A stretch of 56,277 bases of DNA from Gammaproteobacteria bacterium. GTDB taxonomy: Bacteria > Pseudomonadota > Gammaproteobacteria > Steroidobacterales > PWYM01. The notes beneath the pieces are model-generated. The model had not been told where the DNA came from. It made no database searches and was given only the letters and a program-made list of their open reading frames with translations. How positions within the stretch are numbered: position 1 is the first letter of the stretch; each line of letters begins with the position of its first letter. The translations under genes and the position numbers were made by a program. Positions 27,491-36,375 of this stretch are shown piece after piece. The stretch is taken from the NCBI GenBank assembly GCA_007693855.1, contig RECU01000049.1, positions 1-56,277 of the forward strand, read 5' to 3'.

Positions 27491-28068
27491 TGGCCCGGCT
27501 CCGGCGTTTGGGGACGGACCAGATCACCCACGCCACTGATGGCCGCGAAGTCGCCATCCCGCTGCAGATCCCAGCGCAGGTTCAGGGCGATACCGGTGTA
27601 GTGCACGCCGATATTGATGAGCCAGAGCACCAGCAGTGCCACCAGGGTGACCTGTGTCAGCATGAGGCCCTCCAAGGGCCAGACCGTCACGAGCCCGACG
27701 TACACCTGAAAACACCGCCACGGCAGGAACAGACACGGCACCAGCACCCAGACCACCGAGCGCCAGCGCTTCCAGACGAACAGTTCAAAGGCGATCTGCA
27801 CCAGGAACATGAGCAGATACGGAACCAGTGCCAGCCAGACCACCGCCTGCCCGCCCAGCACGCCATCCACCACCATGGCGGCCACGGGCAGGGCAAAGCC
27901 CACCAGCCAGATCACCAGCAGCCACCAGCGAAAGACCTTGCCCACCGGCCGCGGCCCCGGCCAGGGGGGTGCATGACGTACCCTGGCCTGGCCCCAGATC
28001 AGGATGCCCGCGGCAAACAGGATGAACGCGATATTCTGGATGACGACGCCAGCGAGACTGGTCAACAT
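27487..28068 (-). CDS. Multi-spanning membrane protein of unknown function
   Basis: 193 residues from ATG 28068 (MLTSLAGVVI), with GGGGAA upstream; a start at 28101 would overlap the divergent hydrolase start. About five hydrophobic segments: IQNIAFILFAAGILIWG, WWLLVIWLVGFALPVAAMVV, VVWLALVPYLLMFLVQIAF, VVWVLVPCLFLP and LTQVTLVALLVLWLINIG. Overlaps the flavin dehydrogenase gene by four bases, so it may pass electrons to quinone or anchor the enzyme, though no haem or quinone motif is evident. Confidence 0.78.
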   Translation of the reverse strand: MLTSLAGVVIQNIAFILFAAGILIWGQARVRHAPPWPGPRPVGKVFRWWLLVIWLVGFALPVAAMVVDGVLGGQAVVWLALVPYLLMFLVQIAFELFVWKRWRSVVWVLVPCLFLPWRCFQVYVGLVTVWPLEGLMLTQVTLVALLVLWLINIGVHYTGIALNLRWDLQRDGDFAAISGVGDLVRPQTPEPGQ

Positions 28069-28094
28069 GTTGGCGATTCCCCGGAGGACAGGAC

Positions 28095-28925
28095 ATGACA
28101 CAGGCTAACAGTGCCCACGATAAACGCTACGTCGACACCCGCGCCGGGCAGGTGTTCTGCCGCTGCCTCGGCGCTGGGCGACCCCTCCTGCTGGTGCATT
28201 GGACGCCGCTGTCCAGTCGCATGTACCGCCACATCATGCCGCTGCTGGCGGCCCAGGGCTTCGCCTGCATCGCCCCGGACCTGCCCGGCTATGGCCGCTC
28301 CGACCCGCGCCCGGAGCGCTGGAGCATGCCCGAGTATGCCGGCGTCATGCTGGAGGTGCTCGATACGCTGGGCCATGCCCAGGCCTGCGTGCTCGGCGGG
28401 CATAACGGCAGTTCGGTGGCGGCCGAGATGGCCAGGCAGGCACCCGAGCGCACCACGGCGGTGGTGCTCGACGGCGTGCCGCTGCTCACACCCGAACTGC
28501 GCGCCGCTTTCGCGCGCCTGAGCACGGCAGCACGCCCGGCCACCCGCGCCGACGGCAGCCATGCCACCCAGGGCTTCGACACGGCCGTCGCCCTGCTGCG
28601 CGAATACATCCCGGGCTTCGAGGTCAGCGACGAGACCCTGCCGCTGGTCTACGAGACGCTGATCGACTATCTCGAAACCGACTTCGTCTCGTCCGGGCCG
28701 ATCGCCGGGGCCTATGACCTCGCCGAAGCGCTGCCCGAACTCACGCGGCCGGTACTGCTGCTGGGGGCGGAACGAGACTCCCTGGCCGGCAATTTCGCCG
28801 GCGCCACGGCACTGCTGACCTCGCCCCGCACCCACCTGTTTGCTGGTCATCATCCGATTCATTTCCCCTCGCGTGCGGCCGAGTACGTGGAGGTGATCGC
28901 CGATTTTCTGAACACGCCTGACTGA
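28095..28925 (+). CDS. Alpha/beta hydrolase-fold protein with Asn at the nucleophile position
   Basis: 276 residues, start ATG 28095 with GGAGGACAGG upstream. The fold is clear: LLLVHWTPLSSRMYRH (oxyanion loop), IAPDLPGYGRSD, then the nucleophile elbow VLGGHNGSSVAAEM, LLLGAERDSLAG (acid) and GHHPIHFPS (His). In the elbow the usual Ser/Asp/Cys is Asn104; Ser106 is two residues later. Either the enzyme works differently or is inactive. Divergent from the membrane protein/flavin operon by 26 bases and 278 bases ahead of a TonB receptor. Confidence 0.87.
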   Translation: MTQANSAHDKRYVDTRAGQVFCRCLGAGRPLLLVHWTPLSSRMYRHIMPLLAAQGFACIAPDLPGYGRSDPRPERWSMPEYAGVMLEVLDTLGHAQACVLGGHNGSSVAAEMARQAPERTTAVVLDGVPLLTPELRAAFARLSTAARPATRADGSHATQGFDTAVALLREYIPGFEVSDETLPLVYETLIDYLETDFVSSGPIAGAYDLAEALPELTRPVLLLGAERDSLAGNFAGATALLTSPRTHLFAGHHPIHFPSRAAEYVEVIADFLNTPD

Positions 28926-29144
28926 GCGCCAACCCGCCTGGCGCTGCGGCCACCTGGCGGTTGCGCTGCCGCAAAACCGCAGGCATGGCCGGCGAGCACG
29001 GCGGCGCCGCCCGCGACCCGCCCCGCGGTCGACCGACCCTGATCAAAGCCGTCTTATTCACGCAACACTCGCTCCGGCCACTAGGCGGACATCAAGAGAG
29101 AAGACGCTTGCGTTGCTGAGAGCTCGGCAGCGTAGTCTCAGTGA

Positions 29145-29170
29145 AGTGCTGACCGGGGGCGATCAGCACT
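29145..29170. promoter_or_regulatory. 8-bp perfect inverted repeat in the leader of the TonB receptor gene
   Basis: AGTGCTGA (29145-29152) and TCAGCACT (29163-29170) are perfect complements around ten bases, 34 bases before the receptor start. No T-run follows. It may be an operator or a leader hairpin. The rest of the 28926-29203 gap shows one further inverted repeat, AGCGCCA/TGGCGCT, just after the hydrolase stop, that may end its transcript. Confidence 0.35.
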
Positions 29171-29203
29171 GTCACTAATCTACAACAGAGGGGCTCGACG
29201 ACC

Positions 29204-31552
29204 ATGGGGATCAGAACCACAACGAAGCACGGAGATGGGGCGGCGGTCGCGGTGGCGGTCGCCATCGCCCTCGGCAGCATCAGCACGGGTGTGCAGGCGC
29301 AGGCGGGCCTCAGTGGGCTTGAGGAAATCGTCGTCACCGCACGCAAACGCGAGGAAAACCTGCAGGAGATTCCGGTCGCGGTGACCGCCTTCTCCGCCGC
29401 CGACATCACCTCGCGACGCATCGAATCGCTGGCGGACGTCGCCGCACTCACCCCGGGCTTCAATATCGACGAATTCGGCTCCGGAGGCTTCACCGCCCCG
29501 GTGATCCGCGGCCTGTCGCAGACCCGGCTCAGCAACCCGGAACAGAACGTCTCAACGTTCCTGGACGGCATTTATCTGCAGCGCAGCTACATGATCGACA
29601 TCGGCTTCCTCGACATCGAGCGCATCGAAGTCGTCAAGGGACCGCAGAGCGCGCTGTATGGACGAAACTCTTTCGCCGGCGCGGTCAACTACGTGACGCG
29701 CGCGCCCAGTGACGAGTTCGAGGCCGAGGTCCGCGCCAGCTTCGGCAGCGATGAGCGCCGGGGCGGCCAGGTTTCGATCAGCGGCCCGATCGTCGCTGAT
29801 GTGCTGACCGGTCGTGCCACCTACGGGCGTACGCGATTCGACGGCACATGGCGGAACCAGCATCCGCTGAGCGACAGTAATCTGGGCGGCTACGACAACG
29901 AAGGTCTGTCGCTGGCGCTGCGCTTCACGCCCACGGATGCCCTCGAGTTCAATGCGGGGTTCTACCGCACCGATATGAACTACGATCACCAGGCGCAGAT
30001 CGTGCTGTCCGGTCTGCGTGCCGTGGGCTTCGGCCTCTCGCCGGTGAATGACCTGAACTGCGGCCCTGGCGCGGCGTTCAGTGTCCTGGAAGGCGGCCTT
30101 ATTTTCGGCAACCAGCTGTTCTGTGGCACGCTTCCGAGCACGGTCGAACAAGTCGAGGGGGATACCCGCAGCGCCGTCCCAGCCGTCGACCCGCGCGCCA
30201 CCGGCCCCGTGGGCCGCAACGAGATCGTTCGCCTGAACGCCAGCTGGGCACTGAACGACACCTACACCCTGATGGCGCAGTACGGCCGCACCAAGTCCAA
30301 TGTCACCTCGCTGGGTGACGCCTCCCGCGACTCGGTCAACGGCAGTCCCGTGTTTGGCATCCCGGGAAGCCTGTTCATCGATTCGCAACCCAACGGTGGT
30401 CTGGAATCAGATTCCCTCGAACTCAAGCTCGAATCGGATTCGGGCACCGGACTGCGCTGGACGGTGGGCGGCTATTACTCGAAAGTCGAGGACCGCTATA
30501 TCGCCCGTGGTTGGGTCATCCCGGCCCAAAGCACCGCACCGTTCACCGACTTCCCGACCTTCGGTCCGCCGACAGACACCACGCGGGACGACCGCGTCTC
30601 CGCGCTGTTCGGCTCAGTCGGTGTCGCGCTCGGCCAGGACACCAACGTCAACCTCGAGGGCCGCTATACCCGCGAGAAGAAGTCCATCGGCGGCCCCAGC
30701 GCGCCGAGCCTGCCTGACGCCAGGTTCTCCAACTTTACCCCCAGGCTGACCCTCGACCACGGATTGACCGAGGACAGCATCGTCTACGGCTCGATTGCCC
30801 GGGGCGAGAAGACCGGCGGTTTCAATCGCCTGACGGCCACGCCGGCCCAGTTCACCTACGAGCCCGAGACCAACTGGACGTACGAGGTCGGCTACAAGAG
30901 CAGCTGGCTCGACAACCGGCTGCTGTTCAATGTCAGCGTCTACTACGTGGACTGGTCCGACCTGCAGATCAACGTGCCGGAGATCGATGGTCCGCCGCTG
31001 GCAGCCGTCGTCATCGACAACATCGGCGGCGCGTCCTCGCTGGGTATCGAGATCGAGGGTCAGTTCCTGGTCACGGACACCCTCAGCCTGCTGTACGGCC
31101 TGTCGCTGAACGACCCCAAGTTCGACAACGGCACCGTCTACGAAGAGGCCCTGCGCGGCGGCTGGTGCGTCAATGAGCCGCGCTGTGATGCGGCCGGCGA
31201 TATTGGCGGCAACAAGCTCTCTCGCACCTCCCAACGCCAGGGCGTGCTGGGCGCGGTTTACACGGCCGGACTCGGCGGTGGCCTGGAGGGACGGCTGCGT
31301 GCCGACCTGACCTATCAATCCAGCCAGTACGCGGAATTCCTTAATGTGGGCGAGTTGCCTTCGCGTACCCTGGTGAATGCTTCGGCAACGCTCGCTGGAG
31401 AGCGCTGGGAGGCGCAGCTGTGGGTCAAGAATGCGTTCGACCGGGAGTATGCGGCGAACTCGTTCTTTCTGGGTTTCAGCAACAGCTATGTCGTCGCACT
31501 CGGTGCCCAGCGCACCTGGGGGATCGACCTGAGCTACCGCTTCGGCAACTGA
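29204..31552 (+). CDS. TonB-dependent receptor
   Basis: Outer-membrane transporter, 782 residues. Signal peptide to VQAQA; TonB-box region EEIVVTARKREENLQEIP; plug domain with PVIRGLSQTRLSNPEQNV and IEVVKGPQSALYGRNSFAGA; barrel ending in LSYRFGN. It is of the same broad family as the receptor at 1.8-4.4 kb but not a close copy. It is followed after 71 bases by a TlpA-like lipoprotein on the same strand, possibly co-transcribed. Substrate unknown; the hydrolase upstream hints at a lipophilic or ester substrate (inference). Confidence 0.93.
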   Translation: MGIRTTTKHGDGAAVAVAVAIALGSISTGVQAQAGLSGLEEIVVTARKREENLQEIPVAVTAFSAADITSRRIESLADVAALTPGFNIDEFGSGGFTAPVIRGLSQTRLSNPEQNVSTFLDGIYLQRSYMIDIGFLDIERIEVVKGPQSALYGRNSFAGAVNYVTRAPSDEFEAEVRASFGSDERRGGQVSISGPIVADVLTGRATYGRTRFDGTWRNQHPLSDSNLGGYDNEGLSLALRFTPTDALEFNAGFYRTDMNYDHQAQIVLSGLRAVGFGLSPVNDLNCGPGAAFSVLEGGLIFGNQLFCGTLPSTVEQVEGDTRSAVPAVDPRATGPVGRNEIVRLNASWALNDTYTLMAQYGRTKSNVTSLGDASRDSVNGSPVFGIPGSLFIDSQPNGGLESDSLELKLESDSGTGLRWTVGGYYSKVEDRYIARGWVIPAQSTAPFTDFPTFGPPTDTTRDDRVSALFGSVGVALGQDTNVNLEGRYTREKKSIGGPSAPSLPDARFSNFTPRLTLDHGLTEDSIVYGSIARGEKTGGFNRLTATPAQFTYEPETNWTYEVGYKSSWLDNRLLFNVSVYYVDWSDLQINVPEIDGPPLAAVVIDNIGGASSLGIEIEGQFLVTDTLSLLYGLSLNDPKFDNGTVYEEALRGGWCVNEPRCDAAGDIGGNKLSRTSQRQGVLGAVYTAGLGGGLEGRLRADLTYQSSQYAEFLNVGELPSRTLVNASATLAGERWEAQLWVKNAFDREYAANSFFLGFSNSYVVALGAQRTWGIDLSYRFGN

Positions 31553-31623
31553 TGGAGAGGGCGGACACGCGGCCGGTCAACGGCTGCGTGTCCGCCGACC
31601 CACCCACACGGGGACACCACAGC

Positions 31624-32940
31624 ATGTTCAATAGCTCTTCAGTCTCACCGCAGCGACTCCTCGCACCTGCACTGCTGGTCCTGCTCGCCGCGTGCAGTGG
31701 CCCTGACAGCGCGCCCGGAACAGTCCTCTCCGAACCCGCCACGGCCGAGCCTCTGGCGACCGGTCCCTGGCGCGGGGAGATCGAGCATTTCGGGCACCCG
31801 CTGCCGTTCAATTTCGAGGTGGCCTATGGCGACGACGGTGTACTCAGCGTCACCTATCTCAACGGACCCGAGCGGATGCCCGTGGAACAGGTCGTCGAGC
31901 ATCCCGACGGGCGGATCGAACTCAACTTCCCCTCCTATTCCGCGACGCTCAGTGCGCAACACAGCGACGGACGGCTGCAGGGCGAGATCGGGCTCGCCCG
32001 CCGCGATGGCGTGCAGACGTTCGGATTCACTGCGGAGCCCGGTCCCACCCACCGGTTCTTCGCCACACCGGAACCGGCCGCCATCGATGTCAGCGGTCGC
32101 TGGCAGGCAACGATCAGTTATCCGGGCCTGGGCTTCGACCAGGACGCCGTGGCCATCCTCGAGCAGAATGGCCACCGGGTGCACGGGACCTTCATGACCG
32201 ACGTTGGCGACTTCCGCTTCCTCTATGGCGAGGTACGGGGCCGCGAGCTGCACCTGTCGGCCTATGACGGTGGCTACACCCAGCTCTGGTTCGGCGAACT
32301 GGATGACGAGGGGCGGCTGGCGGGCCGATTCGACAGCGCCACCTATGCCGAGGCCACCTGGGTGGCCGAACTCAACCCCGAGGCTCGACTGGTCGACCCG
32401 GCCTCGGTGACCTGGCTGCAGGACGGTGTCGAGCGCTTCGACTTCACGTTTCCCGATCTTGACGGTCAGCCGGTTTCGCTCAGCGACCCTCGCTATGAAG
32501 GCAAGGTCGTGATCGTGGTGCTGGCGGGGTCCTGGTGTCCGTCCTGTCATGACGAGGCGGCCTTCATGGCGCCCTTCTACGAAACCCACCGTGACCGCGG
32601 CCTCGCCATCGTGAACCTGATGTTCGAGTACTCCAACGATTTCGAGGATGTCCGCGAACAGGTCGAGGCCTTCCGGGACCGCTACGACATCGGCTATGAC
32701 ATGCTGTTCGCGGGCGACTCGAGCCGCATGACCCGCGGCAGCCTGTTGCCCGCGCTGAACGGCATCTTCGCCTTCCCGACGACGATCTTTGTCGACCGTC
32801 GTGGCGAGGTCCGGCGGATTCACACGTCCTTCCCCGGCCCGGCCACCGGCCTTGAACACGACAACTACGTGCGTGAACTCCGTGCCTTCGTGGACATGCT
32901 GCTGGCCGAGACGCCCGACATCAGCCAGCCACGAGGGTGA
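31624..32940 (+). CDS. TlpA-like redoxin lipoprotein with large N-terminal beta domain
   Basis: 438 residues from ATG 31624. Lipoprotein signal with lipobox LLAAC (Cys about residue 24). Residues ~30-275 form a beta-rich domain of repeated 'edge' strands (e.g. LPFNFEVAYGDDGVLSVTYL, RWQATISYPG) that I cannot assign. Residues ~295-438 are a thioredoxin fold: FTFPDLDGQPVSLSD, active site WCPSCHDEAAF, and cis-Pro FAFPTTIFVDRRGEV. Similar two-domain proteins are described as peroxiredoxin/TlpA family lipoproteins. Its role may be disulfide reduction for an exported partner. Confidence 0.88.
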   Translation: MFNSSSVSPQRLLAPALLVLLAACSGPDSAPGTVLSEPATAEPLATGPWRGEIEHFGHPLPFNFEVAYGDDGVLSVTYLNGPERMPVEQVVEHPDGRIELNFPSYSATLSAQHSDGRLQGEIGLARRDGVQTFGFTAEPGPTHRFFATPEPAAIDVSGRWQATISYPGLGFDQDAVAILEQNGHRVHGTFMTDVGDFRFLYGEVRGRELHLSAYDGGYTQLWFGELDDEGRLAGRFDSATYAEATWVAELNPEARLVDPASVTWLQDGVERFDFTFPDLDGQPVSLSDPRYEGKVVIVVLAGSWCPSCHDEAAFMAPFYETHRDRGLAIVNLMFEYSNDFEDVREQVEAFRDRYDIGYDMLFAGDSSRMTRGSLLPALNGIFAFPTTIFVDRRGEVRRIHTSFPGPATGLEHDNYVRELRAFVDMLLAETPDISQPRG

Positions 32941-33571
32941 CGGTCTCGCCGACCAGCGCCTCGTCCTCCAGGCAGTCGATCATGGCCCGCGCCACGGCTG
33001 CCCGGGGGATCATGCGCGTGGCCTTGTCCAGTGGCGCCGAGGCCGGCAGCGCACGCCAGTCACGCGCCTCGGCGTGGGTGAGACCTCCCGGGCGCAACAG
33101 GGTCCAGTCCAGACCCGATACGCGGATCACCGCCTCCTGGCGGTTCTTGTCGGCCCAGATCTCGCGGGCCAGCCGCTTGACGATCAGTTCACGGAAGATG
33201 AACCCAGGGACCTGGTCGAGTGAATCGCCGCAGCCCAGACTGGTGATGGCGACCAGCCGACGGAGACCCCGGGCCTGCATGGCCTTGACGATCCGCGCCG
33301 TGCCGTCCGACAGCTCGGTATTTGGTTTGCGGTTGGCATTGCCGAGTGTGAGCAACACCGCCTCGCAACCCTCCAGCGTGGCGGCGATCGCCGACTCGTC
33401 GGCGGTGTCGCCCGCCACCACCGTCAGGCGCGCAGCCTCGTCGGTGTGCGCGGCCGGGTCCAGCGCCTCCGGGCGTCGCACGAGACAGCGAAACGCGTGG
33501 CCGCGGGCCAGACCTTCATCGAGGACGCAGCGGCCGGTGCCACCGGTGGCGCCAAACAGTGCGATGAGCAT
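32921..33571 (-). CDS. NAD(P)H-binding atypical short-chain dehydrogenase
   Basis: 216 residues from ATG 33571 with GGAGA upstream; a frame open to 33787 is not needed. Begins with the NmrA-like motif LIALFGATGGTGRCVLDEGL, then CEAVLLTLGNANRK, LVAITSLGCGDS and the late TLLRPGGLTHAEA. Likely a flavin/biliverdin-reductase-like or epimerase-like protein. It ends in a 20-base convergent overlap with the redoxin gene. A paralogue-like gene lies at 4636-5442. Confidence 0.88.
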   Translation of the reverse strand: MLIALFGATGGTGRCVLDEGLARGHAFRCLVRRPEALDPAAHTDEAARLTVVAGDTADESAIAATLEGCEAVLLTLGNANRKPNTELSDGTARIVKAMQARGLRRLVAITSLGCGDSLDQVPGFIFRELIVKRLAREIWADKNRQEAVIRVSGLDWTLLRPGGLTHAEARDWRALPASAPLDKATRMIPRAAVARAMIDCLEDEALVGETVTLVAG

Positions 33572-33725
33572 GGTGAGTCTCCTGGTGACATCGTCCCAGG
33601 GTGCATTGTGCTCAGGACGGCTCACATGGCGATAGACTGGCCACTCCGACGTCCGCCTGGCGACCGGCAGGAGGCAGTTCAAACGCCCCACACCGACATT
33701 CACCGCCTCAGGGAGGAGCCTAACC

Positions 33726-34394
33726 ATGACCGATATCCAGACGCTCAAGGCAGACCTGCATGCCTGCCTCGACACCGCCGACGACAACGGGGGACTCGAT
33801 GAACCCCACTACGAAAAACTGATGGAGCTGATCGACGCACTCGCGGCCCAGAACCCGCACATCGCCCGCGAACGCCCGGAGATGGTCGCCGGCAGCTGGG
33901 AAACCCTGTTCGCCTCCTTCGGCGCGCGACACTCCTCGGGCAAGACCGTACGGCATGCGGCCGACCTGCAGATCCACAGCCTGGGCAAGCTGCCCAAGGC
34001 GCAGATGCAGGTGCTGTCGATCATCCAGGAGATCGACGAGCAGGGCGAGGCGTACAACAACGTGGTCGACTTCGAGTGCGGACCTGACAACACCCCGGGG
34101 CGCCTGATCGTCCGCGGCCGCTTCAGCTGCACCGAGGACGCTCCGATCCGCTACCAGGTGCGCTTCTACCGCGCCGACGCGCAGCCGCGAGACGGCAGCA
34201 CGGAAGACTCGCTGCGCGCCGGACTCGGCCTGCCCGCTGATGAATCGCTGAGTGCGGAGTTTCCGCCACCGCCGTTCTTCTCGGACATTCTCTTCGTCGA
34301 CGAAGAGCTCAGGATCAATCGTGGCAACTTCGGGGGCACTTATGTGCTCAAGCGGCGCTCGGCGCCGGCGCTGTCACTCGGTGAGGCGTCCTGA
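33726..34394 (+). CDS. PAP/fibrillin-like protein
   Basis: 222 residues, start ATG 33726 preceded by GGGAGGAG. The pattern ALAAQNPHIARERPEMVAGS followed by WETLFASFG, a central beta region and the C-terminal LRINRGNFGGTYVLKR matches the plastid-lipid-associated protein/fibrillin (PAP) fold, a lipocalin-like family best known from plastids and cyanobacteria and sporadic in Proteobacteria. It would bind a small lipid or isoprenoid; function in bacteria is unknown. No signal peptide. Ends in a 21-base overlap with the convergent glycosyltransferase. Confidence 0.72.
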   Translation: MTDIQTLKADLHACLDTADDNGGLDEPHYEKLMELIDALAAQNPHIARERPEMVAGSWETLFASFGARHSSGKTVRHAADLQIHSLGKLPKAQMQVLSIIQEIDEQGEAYNNVVDFECGPDNTPGRLIVRGRFSCTEDAPIRYQVRFYRADAQPRDGSTEDSLRAGLGLPADESLSAEFPPPPFFSDILFVDEELRINRGNFGGTYVLKRRSAPALSLGEAS

Positions 34395-35477
34395 CCGCCG
34401 GGTATCGAGCAGCCGGGTCAGCAGCCCGGCCACACGCTGCACATCATTGCGAAGGCCGGTAGCTGCCGCAGCCTGGGCCAAGCCTGCAGCCAGTGCCGGC
34501 TCGGTGACCAGGCGAGATACCGCCTCGGCGATTCCGGGCGGCTCGAGCGGCGCGGCCAGGGCGGCGCCCGCCTCGGACAGCGCACGAATCCGCGCAGGCT
34601 GGTCCGTGCCACCCGCCGGCACCAGCACCGTCGCCACTCCAGTGGCCACACCCTGCGCCACCATCATGCTGCCGGCGCCGGTCACCGCCGCGCGGGCACA
34701 GGCCAGCAGCGCACCCAGTTCCGCCGTCGGCAACGCGTCCAGCAACTGCACGCCGACAGGCGCCGCAGGCCGCCCGGCCGCGCCGGGCCGGTATTGCGGC
34801 CCCAGCACCACCACCGCGGGCAGGCCGCACTGTCGATGCGCGAGACCGGCCGCGTCGATCAGCAGCTCTGGGATGGGTCGACCGTCATGCCGATATCCGC
34901 CACCGCCCGCAACGAACAGGAGATACCCACCGGGCACGACCTGCAGCGATGTCAGCCACGGCTGGGCCAGCAGGGCATCCGCACCCGGAGCAATCGTGCT
35001 GAAAAACTCCACGGCCGTCGCCGGCACCAGCCGGCGCATCAGGCGTTCGCGCACGTCCAGCACAGGCTGCGGCTGCCCGGGCGCCGCCACCAGGTGCAGG
35101 TCGAGCTGGCGCATGGCCCGCCAGCGAAAGCCCTTGCGCCGTTTGCCTGGCCGGTCGCTCAGCCAGACGGTGGCTGCACCCGCTGCACGGGCCGCGCGCA
35201 GCTGGCGCAACCGGCCCGCAGAGTCGAACAGCACGAGGCCGGGCTCGAGCCGCTCGATGCACTCGAGCACCTGGGGTGTCTGCCGCGTCGGCGTGTCGTC
35301 CAGCAGGTGACAGGGGATCTCCGGGTCCAGCTCCACGCCGGCCTCGCGATGCACCAGCAGATGACACTCGCAGTCGGGCGACCGCGCACGCACGGCGCGT
35401 GCAAGCGCGAGGCAACGATAGTATTCCCCTGACCCTGTCGGGCCGCTGGCGGGCACGAACAGCATGAGCTCGCGCAT
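34374..35477 (-). CDS. GT-B fold glycosyltransferase, MurG/GT28-like
   Basis: 367 residues from ATG 35477 with GGAGGG upstream. The N-terminal lobe opens LMLFVPASGPTGSGEYYRCLALARA, which resembles the donor/acceptor entry loop; the C-terminal lobe has YLLFVAGGGGYRHDGRP and the donor-binding AVTGAGSMMVAQGVATGVAT followed by VPAGGTDQPARIRALSEAGAA, like MurG and UDP-sugar transferases. Acceptor unknown. Divergent from an FkbM methyltransferase, suggesting surface glycan or glycolipid modification. Confidence 0.82.
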   Translation of the reverse strand: MRELMLFVPASGPTGSGEYYRCLALARAVRARSPDCECHLLVHREAGVELDPEIPCHLLDDTPTRQTPQVLECIERLEPGLVLFDSAGRLRQLRAARAAGAATVWLSDRPGKRRKGFRWRAMRQLDLHLVAAPGQPQPVLDVRERLMRRLVPATAVEFFSTIAPGADALLAQPWLTSLQVVPGGYLLFVAGGGGYRHDGRPIPELLIDAAGLAHRQCGLPAVVVLGPQYRPGAAGRPAAPVGVQLLDALPTAELGALLACARAAVTGAGSMMVAQGVATGVATVLVPAGGTDQPARIRALSEAGAALAAPLEPPGIAEAVSRLVTEPALAAGLAQAAAATGLRNDVQRVAGLLTRLLDTRRSGRLTE

Positions 35478-35577
35478 CTGCCCTCCGGTGGTTCGGCGAC
35501 ATCCATTACACTGGTCATTGGGCACACCCGCCCGACGGCGACCACAGGAGACCCGCGCCATCAACGTCCGCAGCATA

Positions 35578-36375
35578 ATGCACTTCATGCACCGCTGGCT
35601 GCTGCGCTCGCGCCATATCGAGGCGCGCGTGCCGGTGTACGACCTCAAGCTGACGGTGACCCCAGCCGATGTGGTCGGCCGTCATCTCTACAAATATCGC
35701 GAGTACGAGCCCGAGCTCGCCGCCGCGCTGGCCTCTCATGTCAAGCCCGGTGAGGACGACCTCTGCCTCGATGTCGGTGCCAATATCGGCTGGTATTCCC
35801 TGCTGCTCTGGCGGCTTTCCGCCGGGCGCGCAGCGATTCTCTGCTTCGAGCCCGACCCGGACAACTTCGCTCTGCTCCAGCGGAATCTGGCACAGAACGA
35901 CGCGGCAGGGGTGCAGCCGTTTCAGCTCGCCGCAGGCAGCGAACCAGGCACACTGGCGTTGCACCGCTATGGCCGCAGCAATACCGGCCGCCACTCGCTC
36001 CTGCCGCTGCACGCAGGGGAGAGCGTGCCGGTCGAGGTGGTCACCCTGGATGACTTTCTCGACACCCACGGCCTGGGCGATACTCCCGTGAAGTGTCTCA
36101 AGATGGACATCGAGGGCTACGAATTACCGGCCCTGCGCGGCGCGACCCGCACACTCGCTCGCACCCGCTGGATCCTGCTCGAACATTCGCCCGCCTACAT
36201 GCGCCAGGCCGGTCTGGACCCCGCCGAGCTGGTGGCGCTGCTTGCAGACAGCGGATTCACGCCCTGCGTGCCCGAGGCCGGCCCGCTGACCGGGATCCCG
36301 CGCGCGGAACTCGCGCAGGACCCGGCCCAGCGCAACGTGCTCTGGCAGCGAGTCGACGCTCAGCGCTCGCCGTAA
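35578..36375 (+). CDS. FkbM family methyltransferase
   Basis: 265 residues from ATG 35578. A GGAG at 35547-35550 sits about 30 bases upstream, better placed for a non-ATG codon near 35560, so the start may be slightly longer. Motif I CLDVGANIGWYSLLLWRL, then ILCFEPDPDNFALLQRNLAQND, then LKMDIEGYELPALRG and ILLEHSPAYMRQAG are family hallmarks. Members O-methylate sugars or polyketides. Its end overlaps the convergent btuB gene by 16 bases. Confidence 0.9.
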   Translation: MHFMHRWLLRSRHIEARVPVYDLKLTVTPADVVGRHLYKYREYEPELAAALASHVKPGEDDLCLDVGANIGWYSLLLWRLSAGRAAILCFEPDPDNFALLQRNLAQNDAAGVQPFQLAAGSEPGTLALHRYGRSNTGRHSLLPLHAGESVPVEVVTLDDFLDTHGLGDTPVKCLKMDIEGYELPALRGATRTLARTRWILLEHSPAYMRQAGLDPAELVALLADSGFTPCVPEAGPLTGIPRAELAQDPAQRNVLWQRVDAQRSP

